Part shown: positions 31,899 to 41,429 of the stretch, in pieces | Numbering within the stretch: the first letter of the stretch is position 1 | Layout of the letters: each line of letters starts with the position of its first letter | DNA from: Paludibacteraceae bacterium | Lineage (GTDB): Bacteria; Bacteroidota; Bacteroidia; Bacteroidales; Paludibacteraceae | Assembly (NCBI GenBank): GCA_017444065.1 | Contig: JAFSXJ010000120.1 | Span: forward strand, 1 to 64,000 | DNA length: 64,000 nucleotides | Direction of reading: 5' to 3' | Program-made: the position numbers and the translations under genes | The notes under the pieces: generated by a model | Told to the model about the DNA's origin: nothing | Databases searched by the model: none | The model's input: the letters and a program-made list of their open reading frames with translations, nothing else

Positions 31899-33360
31899 TT
31901 ATCTCAGGACTTAGTTTCAATCTATACGCCGCCCATGCGGCAACGACGATGAGCAGCGAACGCAGCAGTCCGCTCAGCCAGATGTTCGTGACCGGCATGT
32001 AACGCACACATGCCCAGTTCAGGGCAAACAGCAGTACCAACAGCACAATGGTCAGCAGATGCCGGCGCGCCAGGATAGGACGGCCGATAACGAGCCGCAC
32101 GGTAACTATCGCCAGTGCATAGTACGTGACATCGGCGATGAGTGTCGCCAGCGCAGCACCGTCCATGCCCCAACGCGGGATGAACAGGTTGTTCAGCACC
32201 AACGCAAGTGCCGTCAGGATGAACGAGAACAGCAGCGAGAACGGATAGAACCGCGAGTAACTGAGTGCCGTCAGCGCGAATTGGAACGTGGCAACGAACA
32301 GTTGGCCCAGCCCCAGCAGCAGCACCGTACGGCGTGCCACAGCATAGGTCGCACCGTTAGGCAGGATAGCGAAGATGATGTCTATATTCACCCATATGAC
32401 CGCCAGTATGAGTCCGCCTACGAGCAACAGGTTGCCGCTGACCTGCCCCAGCAGCGTGGCTGCCTCGGCACGGTCGTTGTTCTTGATGGCCAACGACAGT
32501 TGCGGCGAAGCAATCGACGTGAGCGAACGGTACGGGATACTGACCATAACCGCCATATAGGTGGCGATGGCAAAGATGCCTGTGTAGTTCAGCCCCATCT
32601 GTGCCGTGATGAAGAACGACGACAGCGTAGGTGCAAGCACTGACACGACTGCCGACAGGATGAGAAACGCCGTATATAGCAGGTACTTGCGCACCAGCGG
32701 ACGGTTCTGATGCAGATAGCCGAAATCCGGCTTGAGGCTGATGCCACCGAGCGAGAACAGATACACTGCATTGCACACAGCCGCCAAGGCATACACGCCG
32801 ATGAGCGACCAGACGAAGCCGTCCATCGTCAGCACACCGAACGCATACAGCACATATACCACCAGCAGACCTACACGCGTCAGCAGCTCGCGCACCGCAC
32901 GAGGCACAACGATATGCATCCGCACGTTGGCGTTCGTCTCGAACACCGTCTGGTAGAGCATAAAAAACGCCAGTGGAAGAACGAGGTAGTAGTAATTGAC
33001 GAACAGCGGACTCTTCTCCCCGAACCATTGGCTGAGCGGCGTGTAGCACAAGAGAAACAGCAGAGCCACCGACAGGAACCCTACCATCGGCACAACCAGC
33101 GTCCAGAAAAAGAAACCATGCTCTTCGCGTTCGGCTGTTTTGAAATAAGGATAGAAACGGAGAATAGAGGAATTGGTGCCGAGTTGCGCCAGACCGATGA
33201 ACAGCGTGGCGGCGTCAATCAGCACTCGCGCCAGACCAATCTCCTCTGCTGTAAGGAAACGCGTGATAACAAAGAACGTTGTAACAAAGCCCACCGCCAC
33301 GCCAAGATACGTGACGATGGTGCCTTTGATACTCTGCTTTGCTATGACGCCCATAGTCAT
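31870..33360 (-). CDS. Wzx-like flippase (polysaccharide biosynthesis family)
   Basis: This is a 496-residue inner-membrane protein with about 12-14 transmembrane segments. It starts MGVIAKQSIKGTIVTYLGVA after a possible MT, and carries the family pattern GLARVLIDAATLFIGLAQLG and NSSILRFYPYFKTAEREEHG. It is predicted to flip lipid-linked saccharides across the membrane. No glycosyltransferase cluster is adjacent. A TCAGCCA-type palindrome (33363-33382) occupies the whole 26-base gap to the previous gene, where a ribosome site would lie. Confidence 0.8.
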   Translation of the reverse strand: MTMGVIAKQSIKGTIVTYLGVAVGFVTTFFVITRFLTAEEIGLARVLIDAATLFIGLAQLGTNSSILRFYPYFKTAEREEHGFFFWTLVVPMVGFLSVALLFLLCYTPLSQWFGEKSPLFVNYYYLVLPLAFFMLYQTVFETNANVRMHIVVPRAVRELLTRVGLLVVYVLYAFGVLTMDGFVWSLIGVYALAAVCNAVYLFSLGGISLKPDFGYLHQNRPLVRKYLLYTAFLILSAVVSVLAPTLSSFFITAQMGLNYTGIFAIATYMAVMVSIPYRSLTSIASPQLSLAIKNNDRAEAATLLGQVSGNLLLVGGLILAVIWVNIDIIFAILPNGATYAVARRTVLLLGLGQLFVATFQFALTALSYSRFYPFSLLFSFILTALALVLNNLFIPRWGMDGAALATLIADVTYYALAIVTVRLVIGRPILARRHLLTIVLLVLLFALNWACVRYMPVTNIWLSGLLRSLLIVVAAWAAYRLKLSPEINEVLHRVRI

Positions 33361-33362
33361 TT

Positions 33363-33382
33363 AACAGCCAAAATTGGCTGTT
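33363..33382. repeat. Palindromic junction repeat
   Basis: Arms AACAGCCA and TGGCTGTT with centre AAAT, between the FKBP gene and the flippase gene. Confidence 0.8.
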
Positions 33383-33386
33383 GGCT

Positions 33387-34637
33387 TTACTTCTCAATGC
33401 TCAACAGCTCCACCTCGAAGATAAGCGTCGAGTACGGAGGAATACTGCCTGCAGCACGCTCACCGTAGCCAAGCTCCTGCGGGATATAGAACTTGAACTT
33501 CGAGCCTACAGGCATCAGCTGTACACCTTCCGTCCAACCCGGAATAACCTGGTTGAGTGCGAACACGATAGGCTCACCGCGGTCCACGCTACTGTCAAAC
33601 ACCGTGCCGTCGGTCCGCGTGCCGTGATAGTGCACTTTCACGCGGTCGGTAGCAGCAGGTTTCTTGCCCTTGCCCATCTTCAGAACCTCGTACTGCAAGC
33701 CGCTCTCCGTAACAATAACGCCCTCGCGCAGTTTGTTCTCGGCAAGGAACTTCTCGCCCTGCTCCTTCGTCTCGCCGTACTTGATGTAGTTCAGCGTAGC
33801 CTGGATATACTCGCCCGCCGTACGCCCATCGAACTGGCTGTCGTCACCCGACAGACCGTTGATGAAGCCTTGCTTGATAAGTGCAAAGTCGGTGGTCAGC
33901 GACGGCTCACCAATCAGGCCGTTGGCCTCCTGGTCCTTGATGCTCTTGCCAATCTGCTCACCCATGTTCTTGAGTTGAGGATTGTGCACGTTCTCTTTCA
34001 CACCCTTGTTGACGTACTTGATAAGGTCAGCTTTCTTTGCGCCGAGTGTATCGTCAGCCAGCACATACGTGGCTATATCGTTGCCGTTCAGCAGACCGAA
34101 CGCATAGTTCAGCGAGTCGTTCAGGGTCTTGAGCGCAACGGTCTTTGCCTTGCGCGGGCAGGTACCCTTGATAGGCTTGCCGGCTTTCTCGGTCGAACCT
34201 TGCGAAGCGGCATACTGGTCCTGGAAGAACTGACGGGCGGCATCCTTGTCCATCACGGTGGTGTCATGCTCCAGACCGTTGACCAGACCTTGGAAGAACA
34301 GTTTCTCGTTGAGCGTCCATGCTGGGTTGTCTGCCAGACCGTTCTTCTCGCTCTGCTTGATGCTCGAACCGATGTTCCTGCCTATACGCGCCTCTTCGGT
34401 CAGTTCAGGGATTGAGCCTTCATAACCGGCCTGCAGGGCGTCGATGAACTCTGTGATTGCCTCAGCCGAACTGTCGTTGCGCAGATAGTACGACTTGATT
34501 TGTGAACCGTTGGCGATACCCAGAGCGAAGTTGATACTGTCGTTCATGTTCGCCAACTCTGCTTGTTGTGCGGTGTACGTGTTGCCGCACGAAACCATTG
34601 CCATTGCGGCAAGGATGATAACTGATAATTTCTTCAT
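33387..34637 (-). CDS. FKBP-type isomerase lipoprotein with duplicated N-terminal domain
   Basis: This is a 416-residue lipoprotein starting MKKLSVIILAAMAMVSC; an upstream in-frame extension to 34664 is rejected. Two FKBP_N-like helical repeats are visible, opening DSINFALGIANGSQIKSYYL and DSLNYAFGLLNGNDIATYVL. The C-terminal FKBP domain (about 310-416) has VKVHYHGTRTDGTVFDSSVD, VIPGWTEGVQLMPVGSKFKF and ELGYGERAAGSIPPYSTLIF. It is probably a folding catalyst at the periplasmic face of a membrane. It follows the smaller FKBP gene. Confidence 0.88.
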   Translation of the reverse strand: MKKLSVIILAAMAMVSCGNTYTAQQAELANMNDSINFALGIANGSQIKSYYLRNDSSAEAITEFIDALQAGYEGSIPELTEEARIGRNIGSSIKQSEKNGLADNPAWTLNEKLFFQGLVNGLEHDTTVMDKDAARQFFQDQYAASQGSTEKAGKPIKGTCPRKAKTVALKTLNDSLNYAFGLLNGNDIATYVLADDTLGAKKADLIKYVNKGVKENVHNPQLKNMGEQIGKSIKDQEANGLIGEPSLTTDFALIKQGFINGLSGDDSQFDGRTAGEYIQATLNYIKYGETKEQGEKFLAENKLREGVIVTESGLQYEVLKMGKGKKPAATDRVKVHYHGTRTDGTVFDSSVDRGEPIVFALNQVIPGWTEGVQLMPVGSKFKFYIPQELGYGERAAGSIPPYSTLIFEVELLSIEK

Positions 34638-34665
34638 TGTATTGTTGTTTTTTCGTTGATTCAAT

Positions 34666-34685
34666 AGCAGCCATGCATGGCTGCT
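34666..34685. repeat. Palindromic junction repeat
   Basis: AGCAGCCATGCATGGCTGCT, a perfect 20-bp palindrome between the two FKBP genes. Confidence 0.85.
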
Positions 34686-34704
34686 GACTATACGAGTTGC
34701 AGTA

Positions 34705-35289
34705 TTATTCTATTCCTAATAGTTCCACCGTGAACACCAGTGCGGAGTATGGCGGTATGGTGGCCCCGGCACCGCGTTCGCCATAACCGAGGTGGTAAGG
34801 GATGAACAGTTTGTATTTCGAGCCTACGGACATCAGTTGCAGTCCCTCCGTCCAGCCGGCTATCACGCCATTGAGCGGGAACGAGATAGGCTCGCCTCTC
34901 TTGTAACTACTATCAAATACCGTGCCATCAGGCAGCGTACCCTCGTAATGAACGCGAACGGTGTCTGTTGCTTTGGGTTTCTGCCCCAGGGTGGCATCCA
35001 GTACCTCGTACTGCAAACCCGAAGGTGTAACCTTCACACCCTGACGCTTGGCGTTCTCGGCAAGGAATGCTTCACCGGCAGCCTTGGCGGCTACAGAAGC
35101 CTTCTCCTCCAACTCAGCGAAGAACTTGTTCACTGCCTGCTGGGCTTCCTGAAAACTGATCTGAGGTTTGTTGCCCTCTAAAATGTCCTGAATACCGGCA
35201 GCAAGGTCGGCGTACGCCAACTCATTTACTCCGCTGGACTTGAGTTGCTGGCCTAATGAAAGGCCTAATCCATAAGAAATCTTATCCAT
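34705..35289 (-). CDS. FKBP-type peptidylprolyl isomerase
   Basis: This is a 194-residue FklB/FkpA-like isomerase without a signal peptide. An N-terminal dimerisation part (DKISYGLGLSLGQQLKSSGV) is followed by the FKBP core (VRVHYEGTLPDGTVFDSSYK, GVIAGWTEGLQLMSVGSKYK, LGYGERGAGATIPPYSALVF). Its intergenic gap to ribE is an AT-rich microrepeat (35293-35330). Confidence 0.9.
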   Translation of the reverse strand: MDKISYGLGLSLGQQLKSSGVNELAYADLAAGIQDILEGNKPQISFQEAQQAVNKFFAELEEKASVAAKAAGEAFLAENAKRQGVKVTPSGLQYEVLDATLGQKPKATDTVRVHYEGTLPDGTVFDSSYKRGEPISFPLNGVIAGWTEGLQLMSVGSKYKLFIPYHLGYGERGAGATIPPYSALVFTVELLGIE

Positions 35290-35292
35290 AAA

Positions 35293-35330
35293 TACATTTA
35301 CAATTTATTCATTTACTATTTTGTCATTTA
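35293..35330. repeat. AT-rich junction repeat
   Basis: Tandem ATTTAC, ATTTATTC and CATTTA units occupy the ribE-fklB gap and the last ribE codons. A similar run is at 37361-37390. Confidence 0.6.
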
Positions 35331-35941
35331 GCGAGTTCGAGGTATCGGGACAGATATTTGCCGATGATGTCGAACTCGATGTTCACTTCTGTGCCGACTT
35401 CAATATATTGGAAGTTCGTATTTTCGTAGGTATAGGGGATAATACAAACGGACACGTACCCCTTATCGCCCTGCACGTCAGGTTCGCAGACGGTCAGACT
35501 CACGCCATTGATGGTCACCGAGCCTTTATCGACGCAGAAGTAGCCGCGTTTGATCATCTCCGGCGTAGAGTGATACGCAAAACGGAAGTACCACGAGCCG
35601 TCGGTCTCGCGACGCTCGATGCAGGTGGCTTTCTGATCCACATGCCCCTGTACGATGTGCCCGTCAAGTGCCTTGTCAAGAGTCATGGCGCGCTCCAGAT
35701 TGACGAAATCTCCCACCTTGAGGGCATCCAGATTAGTCAGCCGCAATGTCTCCTGCATGGCGGTGACGGTATAGGTGTCCGCGTCCGAGCTGACAACCGT
35801 CAGGCATACGCCGTTGTGCGCTATCGACTGGTCGATGCTGAACGCATCCCCGAACGGGTTGCGCAGCGTGAAGTGTTTGTTGGTTTGCTCCTGCTCAATC
35901 TTAACGACCTGAGCCATGGCCTCTACGATTCCTGAAAACAT
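35324..35941 (-). CDS. ribE: Riboflavin synthase alpha chain
   Basis: Converts 6,7-dimethyl-8-ribityllumazine to riboflavin. The 205-residue protein has two lumazine-binding repeats: MFSGIVEAMAQVVKIEQ with SIAHNGVCLTVV, and GHIVQGHVDQKATCIERRET with TINGVSLTVCEP. It overlaps the end of the upstream flippase gene by 41 bases. The other riboflavin gene here is ribD at 23170, so the pathway is dispersed. Confidence 0.95.
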   Translation of the reverse strand: MFSGIVEAMAQVVKIEQEQTNKHFTLRNPFGDAFSIDQSIAHNGVCLTVVSSDADTYTVTAMQETLRLTNLDALKVGDFVNLERAMTLDKALDGHIVQGHVDQKATCIERRETDGSWYFRFAYHSTPEMIKRGYFCVDKGSVTINGVSLTVCEPDVQGDKGYVSVCIIPYTYENTNFQYIEVGTEVNIEFDIIGKYLSRYLELAK

Positions 35942-37346
35942 CTTGCAACGGGAAATCCAATTTAGTTAATACAAATACATATACTGCCAGCAGACCTGTA
36001 CCTATCGCCATCATCCACCACATATTACTGATGAAGTACAGCCGCAGCGCGTAATATACTGCCAGCAATCCGACCGTGAACAGCGTATAAAGTCCTATCC
36101 GCTTCATGTCGTATGGGATGGGTGCTTTCTTCTGACCGATGAAATACGACAGCCACATGATGCAGAAATAGCAGATAAGACTGCTGCCACAACTTGCCCA
36201 GTAACCTATTATAGGCACGAACACCACTTGCAGCACCAGCGTTATCACCAGACCGATCAGCGAGAAGTACGCACCCCACTTGGTCTCGTCCGTCAACTTG
36301 TACCAGAACGAGAGGTTGAAATATATACCTTGGAACACATACGTCCACAGCACCACCGGCACAATCTTCAGTCCCTCCCAGTACGCGCTGGAAACGATGT
36401 AGCGGAAGATGTCAAGGTAGAAGATGACGCCTAACAGAATCAGGTACGAAAAGATGATGTAATACTTCATCGCATCGGCGTACGCTTCCACCGATTGCCT
36501 GTCCTTATGCTTGCTGAACACGAACGGCTCGTAGGCGTAGCGGAACGCCTGCGTAAACATCATCATCACCATCGCCACCTTGAAGCACGCGCCGTAGATG
36601 CCCAGTTGCGCCTGAGCATCCGCGCCGGTATATAAGTATGGGAAGAGGATGCGGTCGAGCGTCTGGTTCATGATGCCTGCTACACCCAATACCAGCAGCG
36701 GCAGCGAGTAACGGAGCATCTGCCTGAGCACACCCGCGTCAAACGTGCCGCCTTTCGGCATGGTGAACGGCAGCAACACGAGCGTCTGGATGCTTGTGGC
36801 AAGGATATTGCTCAGGAACACGTAGAACACGTCGTTCTTGCCCAGCACAACGAGGAACAATATATTGAATGCGATATTCAGCAGCACGAACAGCAGTTTC
36901 AGTCCGGCAAAGAGCAGCGAACGTTTCTGCTGTCTGAGGTATGCGAACGGGATGCACGCAAAGGCATCGATAGCCACGGTCACGAACATCATCGCCACGA
37001 ACTCGGCGTGCCCCGCATAGCCCAAAACGTCTGCTAATGGTTGGCGGAACAGCACCACCAGTGCAGCAAACAGCGCACTCGTGGTCAGCAGACACAGGAA
37101 AGCCGTCTTATATACCGTTGCAGCGTTCTGATCCTCGCGGTTGGCGAAACGGAAGAAGCCTGTCTCCATCCCATAGGTGAGGATCACCAACAGCAGTGCC
37201 GTCCACGCGTACAGGTTCGTCACGATGCCGTAGTCTGCCGTCTGCTTCAGTACGTAGGTATAGAGCGGCACCAGCAGGTAGTTGAGGAACTTGCCCACTA
37301 TACTGCTCACTCCGTAGATGGCGGTGTCCTTCGCCAAGGATTTCAT
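35901..37346 (-). CDS. Second Wzx/MATE-type flippase
   Basis: This is a 481-residue polytopic membrane protein with about 12-14 hydrophobic segments. It starts MKSLAKDTAIYGVSSIVGKF, typical of the polysaccharide exporter branch, and continues with YGMETGFFRFANREDQ. It is not a close copy of the protein at 31870. The substrate is unknown. It follows rsmI across an AT-rich repeat and overlaps ribE. Confidence 0.8.
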   Translation of the reverse strand: MKSLAKDTAIYGVSSIVGKFLNYLLVPLYTYVLKQTADYGIVTNLYAWTALLLVILTYGMETGFFRFANREDQNAATVYKTAFLCLLTTSALFAALVVLFRQPLADVLGYAGHAEFVAMMFVTVAIDAFACIPFAYLRQQKRSLLFAGLKLLFVLLNIAFNILFLVVLGKNDVFYVFLSNILATSIQTLVLLPFTMPKGGTFDAGVLRQMLRYSLPLLVLGVAGIMNQTLDRILFPYLYTGADAQAQLGIYGACFKVAMVMMMFTQAFRYAYEPFVFSKHKDRQSVEAYADAMKYYIIFSYLILLGVIFYLDIFRYIVSSAYWEGLKIVPVVLWTYVFQGIYFNLSFWYKLTDETKWGAYFSLIGLVITLVLQVVFVPIIGYWASCGSSLICYFCIMWLSYFIGQKKAPIPYDMKRIGLYTLFTVGLLAVYYALRLYFISNMWWMMAIGTGLLAVYVFVLTKLDFPLQDVFRNRRGHGSGR

Positions 37347-37360
37347 CTCAGACAGTTAGC

Positions 37361-37390
37361 ATTTATTCATTTACGATTTACCATTTATTT
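37361..37390. repeat. AT-rich junction repeat
   Basis: ATTTATTC, ATTTACG, ATTTACC and ATTTATT units between rsmI and the flippase gene, including the rsmI stop codon. Confidence 0.6.
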
Positions 37391-38047
37391 GCCTGCAACA
37401 ATCAATACAATTTCGCCCTTGGGCGGTTGCTCTTTGAAATGCTGTGCCAACTCCGCCAGCGTGCCGCGCACGGTCTGCTCGAATAGCTTGCTTATCTCGC
37501 GGCTGACAGATGCCTGTCGTTCTCCGCCCAGCACCTCGGCAAGTTGTTCTAATGTTTTCACCAGCCGGTAGGGCGACTCGTAGATGATCATCGTGTGCTC
37601 TTGTTCCGCCAGCAGTTGCAGGCGTGTCTGACGGCCTTTCTTCTGCGGCAGGAAACCCTCAAAGTAAAAGCGCTCACACGGCAGACCTGAATCGACCAAT
37701 GCAGGCACGAAAGCCGTAGCGCCGGGCAGGCACTGCACCTCCACACCGCGCGCCACACATGCCCTGACAAGCATGAATCCCGGGTCGCTTATACCGGGCG
37801 TACCGGCATCGCTGACCAGTGCCGCCCGCTCGCCGGCTGCTATCTGGTCGGCTATACGTTCGCAGGTCTCGTGCTCGTTGAACTTGTGGTGCGCCCGCAG
37901 CGGCGTATGGATGTCGTAGTGCTTGAGCAGCACGGAGGTGGTACGCGTATCTTCCGCGTAGACCACATCCACCTCACGCAGCACGCGCAGTGCACGCAAA
38001 GTGATGTCCTCCATATTTCCCACCGGCGTGGGTACTACATACAGCAT
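37385..38047 (-). CDS. rsmI: 16S rRNA (cytidine-1402-2'-O)-methyltransferase
   Basis: This is a 220-residue tetrapyrrole-methylase-fold enzyme. The N-terminus LYVVPTPVGNMEDITLRALR, the glycine loop AALVSDAGTPGISDPGFMLV and FYFEGFLPQKKGRQTRL are RsmI signatures. It lies 21 bases after the coiled-coil gene, the only open junction in this block without an obvious repeat. Confidence 0.94.
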   Translation of the reverse strand: MLYVVPTPVGNMEDITLRALRVLREVDVVYAEDTRTTSVLLKHYDIHTPLRAHHKFNEHETCERIADQIAAGERAALVSDAGTPGISDPGFMLVRACVARGVEVQCLPGATAFVPALVDSGLPCERFYFEGFLPQKKGRQTRLQLLAEQEHTMIIYESPYRLVKTLEQLAEVLGGERQASVSREISKLFEQTVRGTLAELAQHFKEQPPKGEIVLIVAGK

Positions 38048-38068
38048 ACGGAACCTTTCTAACCTGTA

Positions 38069-38791
38069 TTATTGAAAGCGGCGGCGCAGCACATTCAGGA
38101 ACAACTCGTAAGTCGATGATTGCTTGTCCCAGCCAAACTTCTCAACAAACGTTACAGCCTCGTCCAGCGAGTGCAGGTTGTTCAGTTCGGTGAGCGTCTG
38201 CTGCAGTTTCTCGGCATTGCCGGCAAACAGTTCGCGCTGGAACAGGAATCGGTCACCTATCGACACAGCCTGACGTATATCCGTCACGGGCGTGCCGAAC
38301 AGCGATGTCTGTTGCGGAGCACGCGGCGCCTCCGGCTTGGTTTGCTCAACCACGGGCTGCTCTACTATCGGTTCAGCCACCGGCTCGGGTTTCACTTCCG
38401 GCTGAGGTTCGGGTTCAACGACGGGCTGAGGCTCAGGCGCAACAACTGGTGCCTGTTCTGCTAATGGCTCCGCTGCCACTTCCGTTTGTTCCGTGGGTTC
38501 CGTACTCAACACTTGTTCTTCGCTTTCCTCCTCCGGCAACTCAATGGTTGCCTCTTCTTCCTCGGGATAAACAAGTTCGACCTCTACATCGGGATCAGGA
38601 GTAACCTGTACGCCCGCGTCCAGTATCTCCTGTATCCGTGCCATGTGGCCTTTCAGAGCCTCGGAACTCTGATGAAGCTCATCCATGACAGGTGTAATGC
38701 TGCCCATACTTCTCTCCAGCGCAGCAATGCGGGCGTCCAAGGCATTCAGCCGCGACTCCAACGCCTCGAAATATTTGATCAGTTCGTTCAT
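38069..38791 (-). CDS. Acidic coiled-coil protein of unknown function
   Basis: The ATG at 38791 gives 240 residues starting MNELIKYFEALESRLNALDA. Residues 1-65 form a coiled coil. Residues about 75-165 are a disordered Glu/Pro/Val-rich linker with PEPQPVVEPEPQPEV-type repeats. The last 70 residues form a compact helical domain (VTDIRQAVSIGDRFLFQREL, ELNNLHSLDEAVTFVEKFGW) also seen, as I recall, in other Bacteroidetes proteins. There is no signal peptide. It may be a scaffold or adaptor; no function is assigned. Confidence 0.65.
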   Translation of the reverse strand: MNELIKYFEALESRLNALDARIAALERSMGSITPVMDELHQSSEALKGHMARIQEILDAGVQVTPDPDVEVELVYPEEEEATIELPEEESEEQVLSTEPTEQTEVAAEPLAEQAPVVAPEPQPVVEPEPQPEVKPEPVAEPIVEQPVVEQTKPEAPRAPQQTSLFGTPVTDIRQAVSIGDRFLFQRELFAGNAEKLQQTLTELNNLHSLDEAVTFVEKFGWDKQSSTYELFLNVLRRRFQ

Positions 38792-38797
38792 AAAAAT

Positions 38798-38819
38798 GTC
38801 AACTTTCAATTGTCAATTA
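38798..38819. repeat. GTCAATT-type junction repeat
   Basis: GTCAACT, TTCAATT and GTCAATT heptamers fill the gap between the POT transporter and the coiled-coil gene. The same array is in frame inside gtrA and xseA. Confidence 0.65.
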
Positions 38820-40355
38820 TTTTGTCGCGTCTTCCAGCTTGCGCATCATGATGAACATGAACAGAGCGGAAACAGCGCAAACGCCGATGAATACCGACCA
38901 AACGCCCCACAGCGGCATCTCGCCCCACAACGACGAGCCTACCGATACAAGGAAGTTACCCACTGCTGTTGCCACAAACCAGAAACCCATCATCATACCT
39001 TTGTACTGCGGAGGTGCAACCTTGCTCACAAACGATATACCCATCGGGCTGAGCAGCAGTTCGGCAAAAGTAAGGATAAGATAGGTCAGTATCAGCACGT
39101 TGGGATTGACGAACGTCTTTTCATCCAAACCAAGCGTAGCCTGTACCGCAGGCGAGTTGAGGTTATACGAGCACACGGCGATGAACACGTATGCCAGTGC
39201 AGCAACCACCATGCCGTAGGCAATCTTACGCGGAGCACTCGGCTCTTTGCCCTTGTCTGCCAACGCACCGAACACAGCCATCGAGATAGGCGTCAATGCT
39301 ACCACATAGAATGGGTTGAACTGCTGGAAGATAGGAGCGGATATACCTATCTCGGCGGGATGGTTAAAGTATTTGTACACCAGTGCGCCAATGACAGTCA
39401 CTCCTACGCAGGCCCAGACAGTCTTGGCTTTCCGGGTGTTCTTGCCGAACACGCCGAACAATGCATACACCAATATGGCAACCAGCACCAGATTGATGAT
39501 GTCGAACGCCATCGTTTGTACGCCCGTTACGGTCGGGGTGACAAACTCGTTGGCGAAATATGTCAGCGTCAGACCGTTCTGGTGGAACGCCATCCAGAAG
39601 AAGATAACCACAGCAAACACCATAAACAGGGCGACCATACGTTTGCGTGTCTGCTCGGGACTCAGCGTCTCAACTTGCACCCCGCCGGACTGTGCAGCCT
39701 GCTTGGCGGTGTTCTCCACGTGCTTGAACCACGGGCGGCAGAAATAGTAGATCGCTATACTCAGTACCAGCGATGCACAAGCCACCATGAACGCAAAGTG
39801 ATAACTGTCGTTCACGCTGTAGCCCAGCGACTCCTGTGCCCACGCCATGATCTTCACGGCGGCTGTCGGAGCGAACATCGCACCTATGTTGATTGCCATA
39901 TAGAACAGCGAGAATGCTGCGTCACGACGGTCAGCATACTTCGGGTCATCGTACAGGTTACCCACCATCACTTGCAGGTTGCCCTTGAACAGACCCGTGC
40001 CCAACGATATGAACAGCAACGCAGCCAGCATGGCTATCATCGCTACAGTCACATTGCCGCTCTCCACGCCACCGAGAGGGACAGCCAACAATACATAGCC
40101 GAGGAACATGATTAAGATACCAATGGTCACGCACTTGCCGTAACCGATCTTGTCAGCAATGATACCGCCTACCAACGGCAGGAAATAGACAAATGCTAAA
40201 AAGCCCGAATAGATGTATCCGGCTGCGGCAGGTGACAGACCGAAGTTGGCACGCAGGAAGAGTGCAAAGACGGCAAGCATGGTGTAGTAACCGAAACGCT
40301 CGCCGGTGTTGGCCAAAGCCAGGGCGTAAAGCCCTTTGGGTTGATTGTCAAACAT
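38817..40355 (-). CDS. POT-family proton-coupled peptide transporter
   Basis: This is a 512-residue inner-membrane protein with about 14 transmembrane segments. The POT signature ANTGERFGYYTMLAVFALFL lies in helix 1, with GGIIADKIGYGKCVTIGILI and the conserved SLGTGLFKGNLQVMVGNLYD further on. It imports di- and tripeptides with protons. It lies downstream of ilvE across a palindrome. Confidence 0.9.
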   Translation of the reverse strand: MFDNQPKGLYALALANTGERFGYYTMLAVFALFLRANFGLSPAAAGYIYSGFLAFVYFLPLVGGIIADKIGYGKCVTIGILIMFLGYVLLAVPLGGVESGNVTVAMIAMLAALLFISLGTGLFKGNLQVMVGNLYDDPKYADRRDAAFSLFYMAINIGAMFAPTAAVKIMAWAQESLGYSVNDSYHFAFMVACASLVLSIAIYYFCRPWFKHVENTAKQAAQSGGVQVETLSPEQTRKRMVALFMVFAVVIFFWMAFHQNGLTLTYFANEFVTPTVTGVQTMAFDIINLVLVAILVYALFGVFGKNTRKAKTVWACVGVTVIGALVYKYFNHPAEIGISAPIFQQFNPFYVVALTPISMAVFGALADKGKEPSAPRKIAYGMVVAALAYVFIAVCSYNLNSPAVQATLGLDEKTFVNPNVLILTYLILTFAELLLSPMGISFVSKVAPPQYKGMMMGFWFVATAVGNFLVSVGSSLWGEMPLWGVWSVFIGVCAVSALFMFIMMRKLEDATK

Positions 40356-40390
40356 AATATACTGTGTTAAATTAGTTATTGCTTACAAGA

Positions 40391-40408
40391 TCAGCCATGC
40401 ATGGCTGA
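40391..40408. repeat. Palindromic junction repeat
   Basis: TCAGCCATGCATGGCTGA, a perfect 18-bp palindrome between ilvE and the POT gene. Confidence 0.85.
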
Positions 40409-40412
40409 TGGC

Positions 40413-41429
40413 TCAACAAGGATGGATATAGTGACACCAGTGGTGGGTGTCGGGTACGCGGCCGTACTGTATGTCGCGGATAGCGCGGTACAGGCGTTCG
40501 CACACGGGTCCTGCCTGCTCACCGTACTCATAGATGGTGCCGTTGTCGGGGTCAATGATGCGCGAGATGGGCGAGATAGCCGCACCTGTGCCACATGAAG
40601 CGGCTTCCTGAAATTCTGATAACTCCGTCACGGCAATCTTCCTGCGCTCAACGCTTATGCCTAAGTCACCACAGAGGGTCATCAGGCTATCGTTGATGAT
40701 GCTCGGCAGGATGGATTGCGACAGCGGTGTGACATAGGTGTTCTGCTTGACGAGGAAGATATTCGCGCCGCCGCACTCGTCCAGATACTTGTGCTCTTCA
40801 GAATCGAGGAACAGCACGCCCATGCCTTGCTCGTGTGCCGGTTCGGTGGCGCGGAACGACGAGGCGTAGTTGCCACCGACTTTCCATTGACCTGTTCCGA
40901 GAGGTGCGGCTCTATCCACATGACGGTTGATGATGAACGGCGTTGTGCCGAAGCCTGCGGGGAAGTACGGACCGATAGGTGTCACCACCACACAGAACTC
41001 AAACTCCTGCGCCGGACTGACTCCTACTTTCGGCGTGGTGCCGAAGAGGATAGGGCGGATATACAGCGTTGCGCCTGTCTCATACGGCGGCAGATAGTCG
41101 ATGTTCATGCGGACAGCCAGTTCGCAAGCTTCGATGAACAGGTCGGTCGGCACAGGTGCCATGTACATCGCTTCCGCCGACTGCTGCATGCGCTGGGCGT
41201 TCATCTCCGGACGGAAGATGCTCACCTTGCCGTCCACCGTGCGATAGGTCTTAAGTCCCTCAAACGCCTGCTGCGCGTACTGCAAAGCCGTAGCCGCAGC
41301 GTGAAGAGGTATAGTCGGGTCGGACGTGGCGTAGGGTTTGCTCCATACGCCGTTCGCATAGTGACTCCTGACGATATAATCCGTCGGAGTGTACGAGAAT
41401 GTTAAATGTGTCCAGTCTATATCTTTCAT
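40413..41429 (-). CDS. ilvE: Branched-chain amino acid aminotransferase
   Basis: This is a 338-residue class IV PLP aminotransferase catalysing the last step of Val, Leu and Ile synthesis. The PLP Lys is in GTGQWKVGGNYASSF. Other marks are QAFEGLKTYRTVDGKVSIFR, EHKYLDECGGANIFLVK and EAASCGTGAAISPI. Its ATG overlaps the wbqC stop by four bases. Confidence 0.93.
   Translation of the reverse strand: MKDIDWTHLTFSYTPTDYIVRSHYANGVWSKPYATSDPTIPLHAAATALQYAQQAFEGLKTYRTVDGKVSIFRPEMNAQRMQQSAEAMYMAPVPTDLFIEACELAVRMNIDYLPPYETGATLYIRPILFGTTPKVGVSPAQEFEFCVVVTPIGPYFPAGFGTTPFIINRHVDRAAPLGTGQWKVGGNYASSFRATEPAHEQGMGVLFLDSEEHKYLDECGGANIFLVKQNTYVTPLSQSILPSIINDSLMTLCGDLGISVERRKIAVTELSEFQEAASCGTGAAISPISRIIDPDNGTIYEYGEQAGPVCERLYRAIRDIQYGRVPDTHHWCHYIHPC

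Noticed and set aside
38685..40115. Open frame of 476 codons on the plus strand
   Set aside because: It is antisense to the POT transporter, with a His- and Arg-rich composition and no motif.
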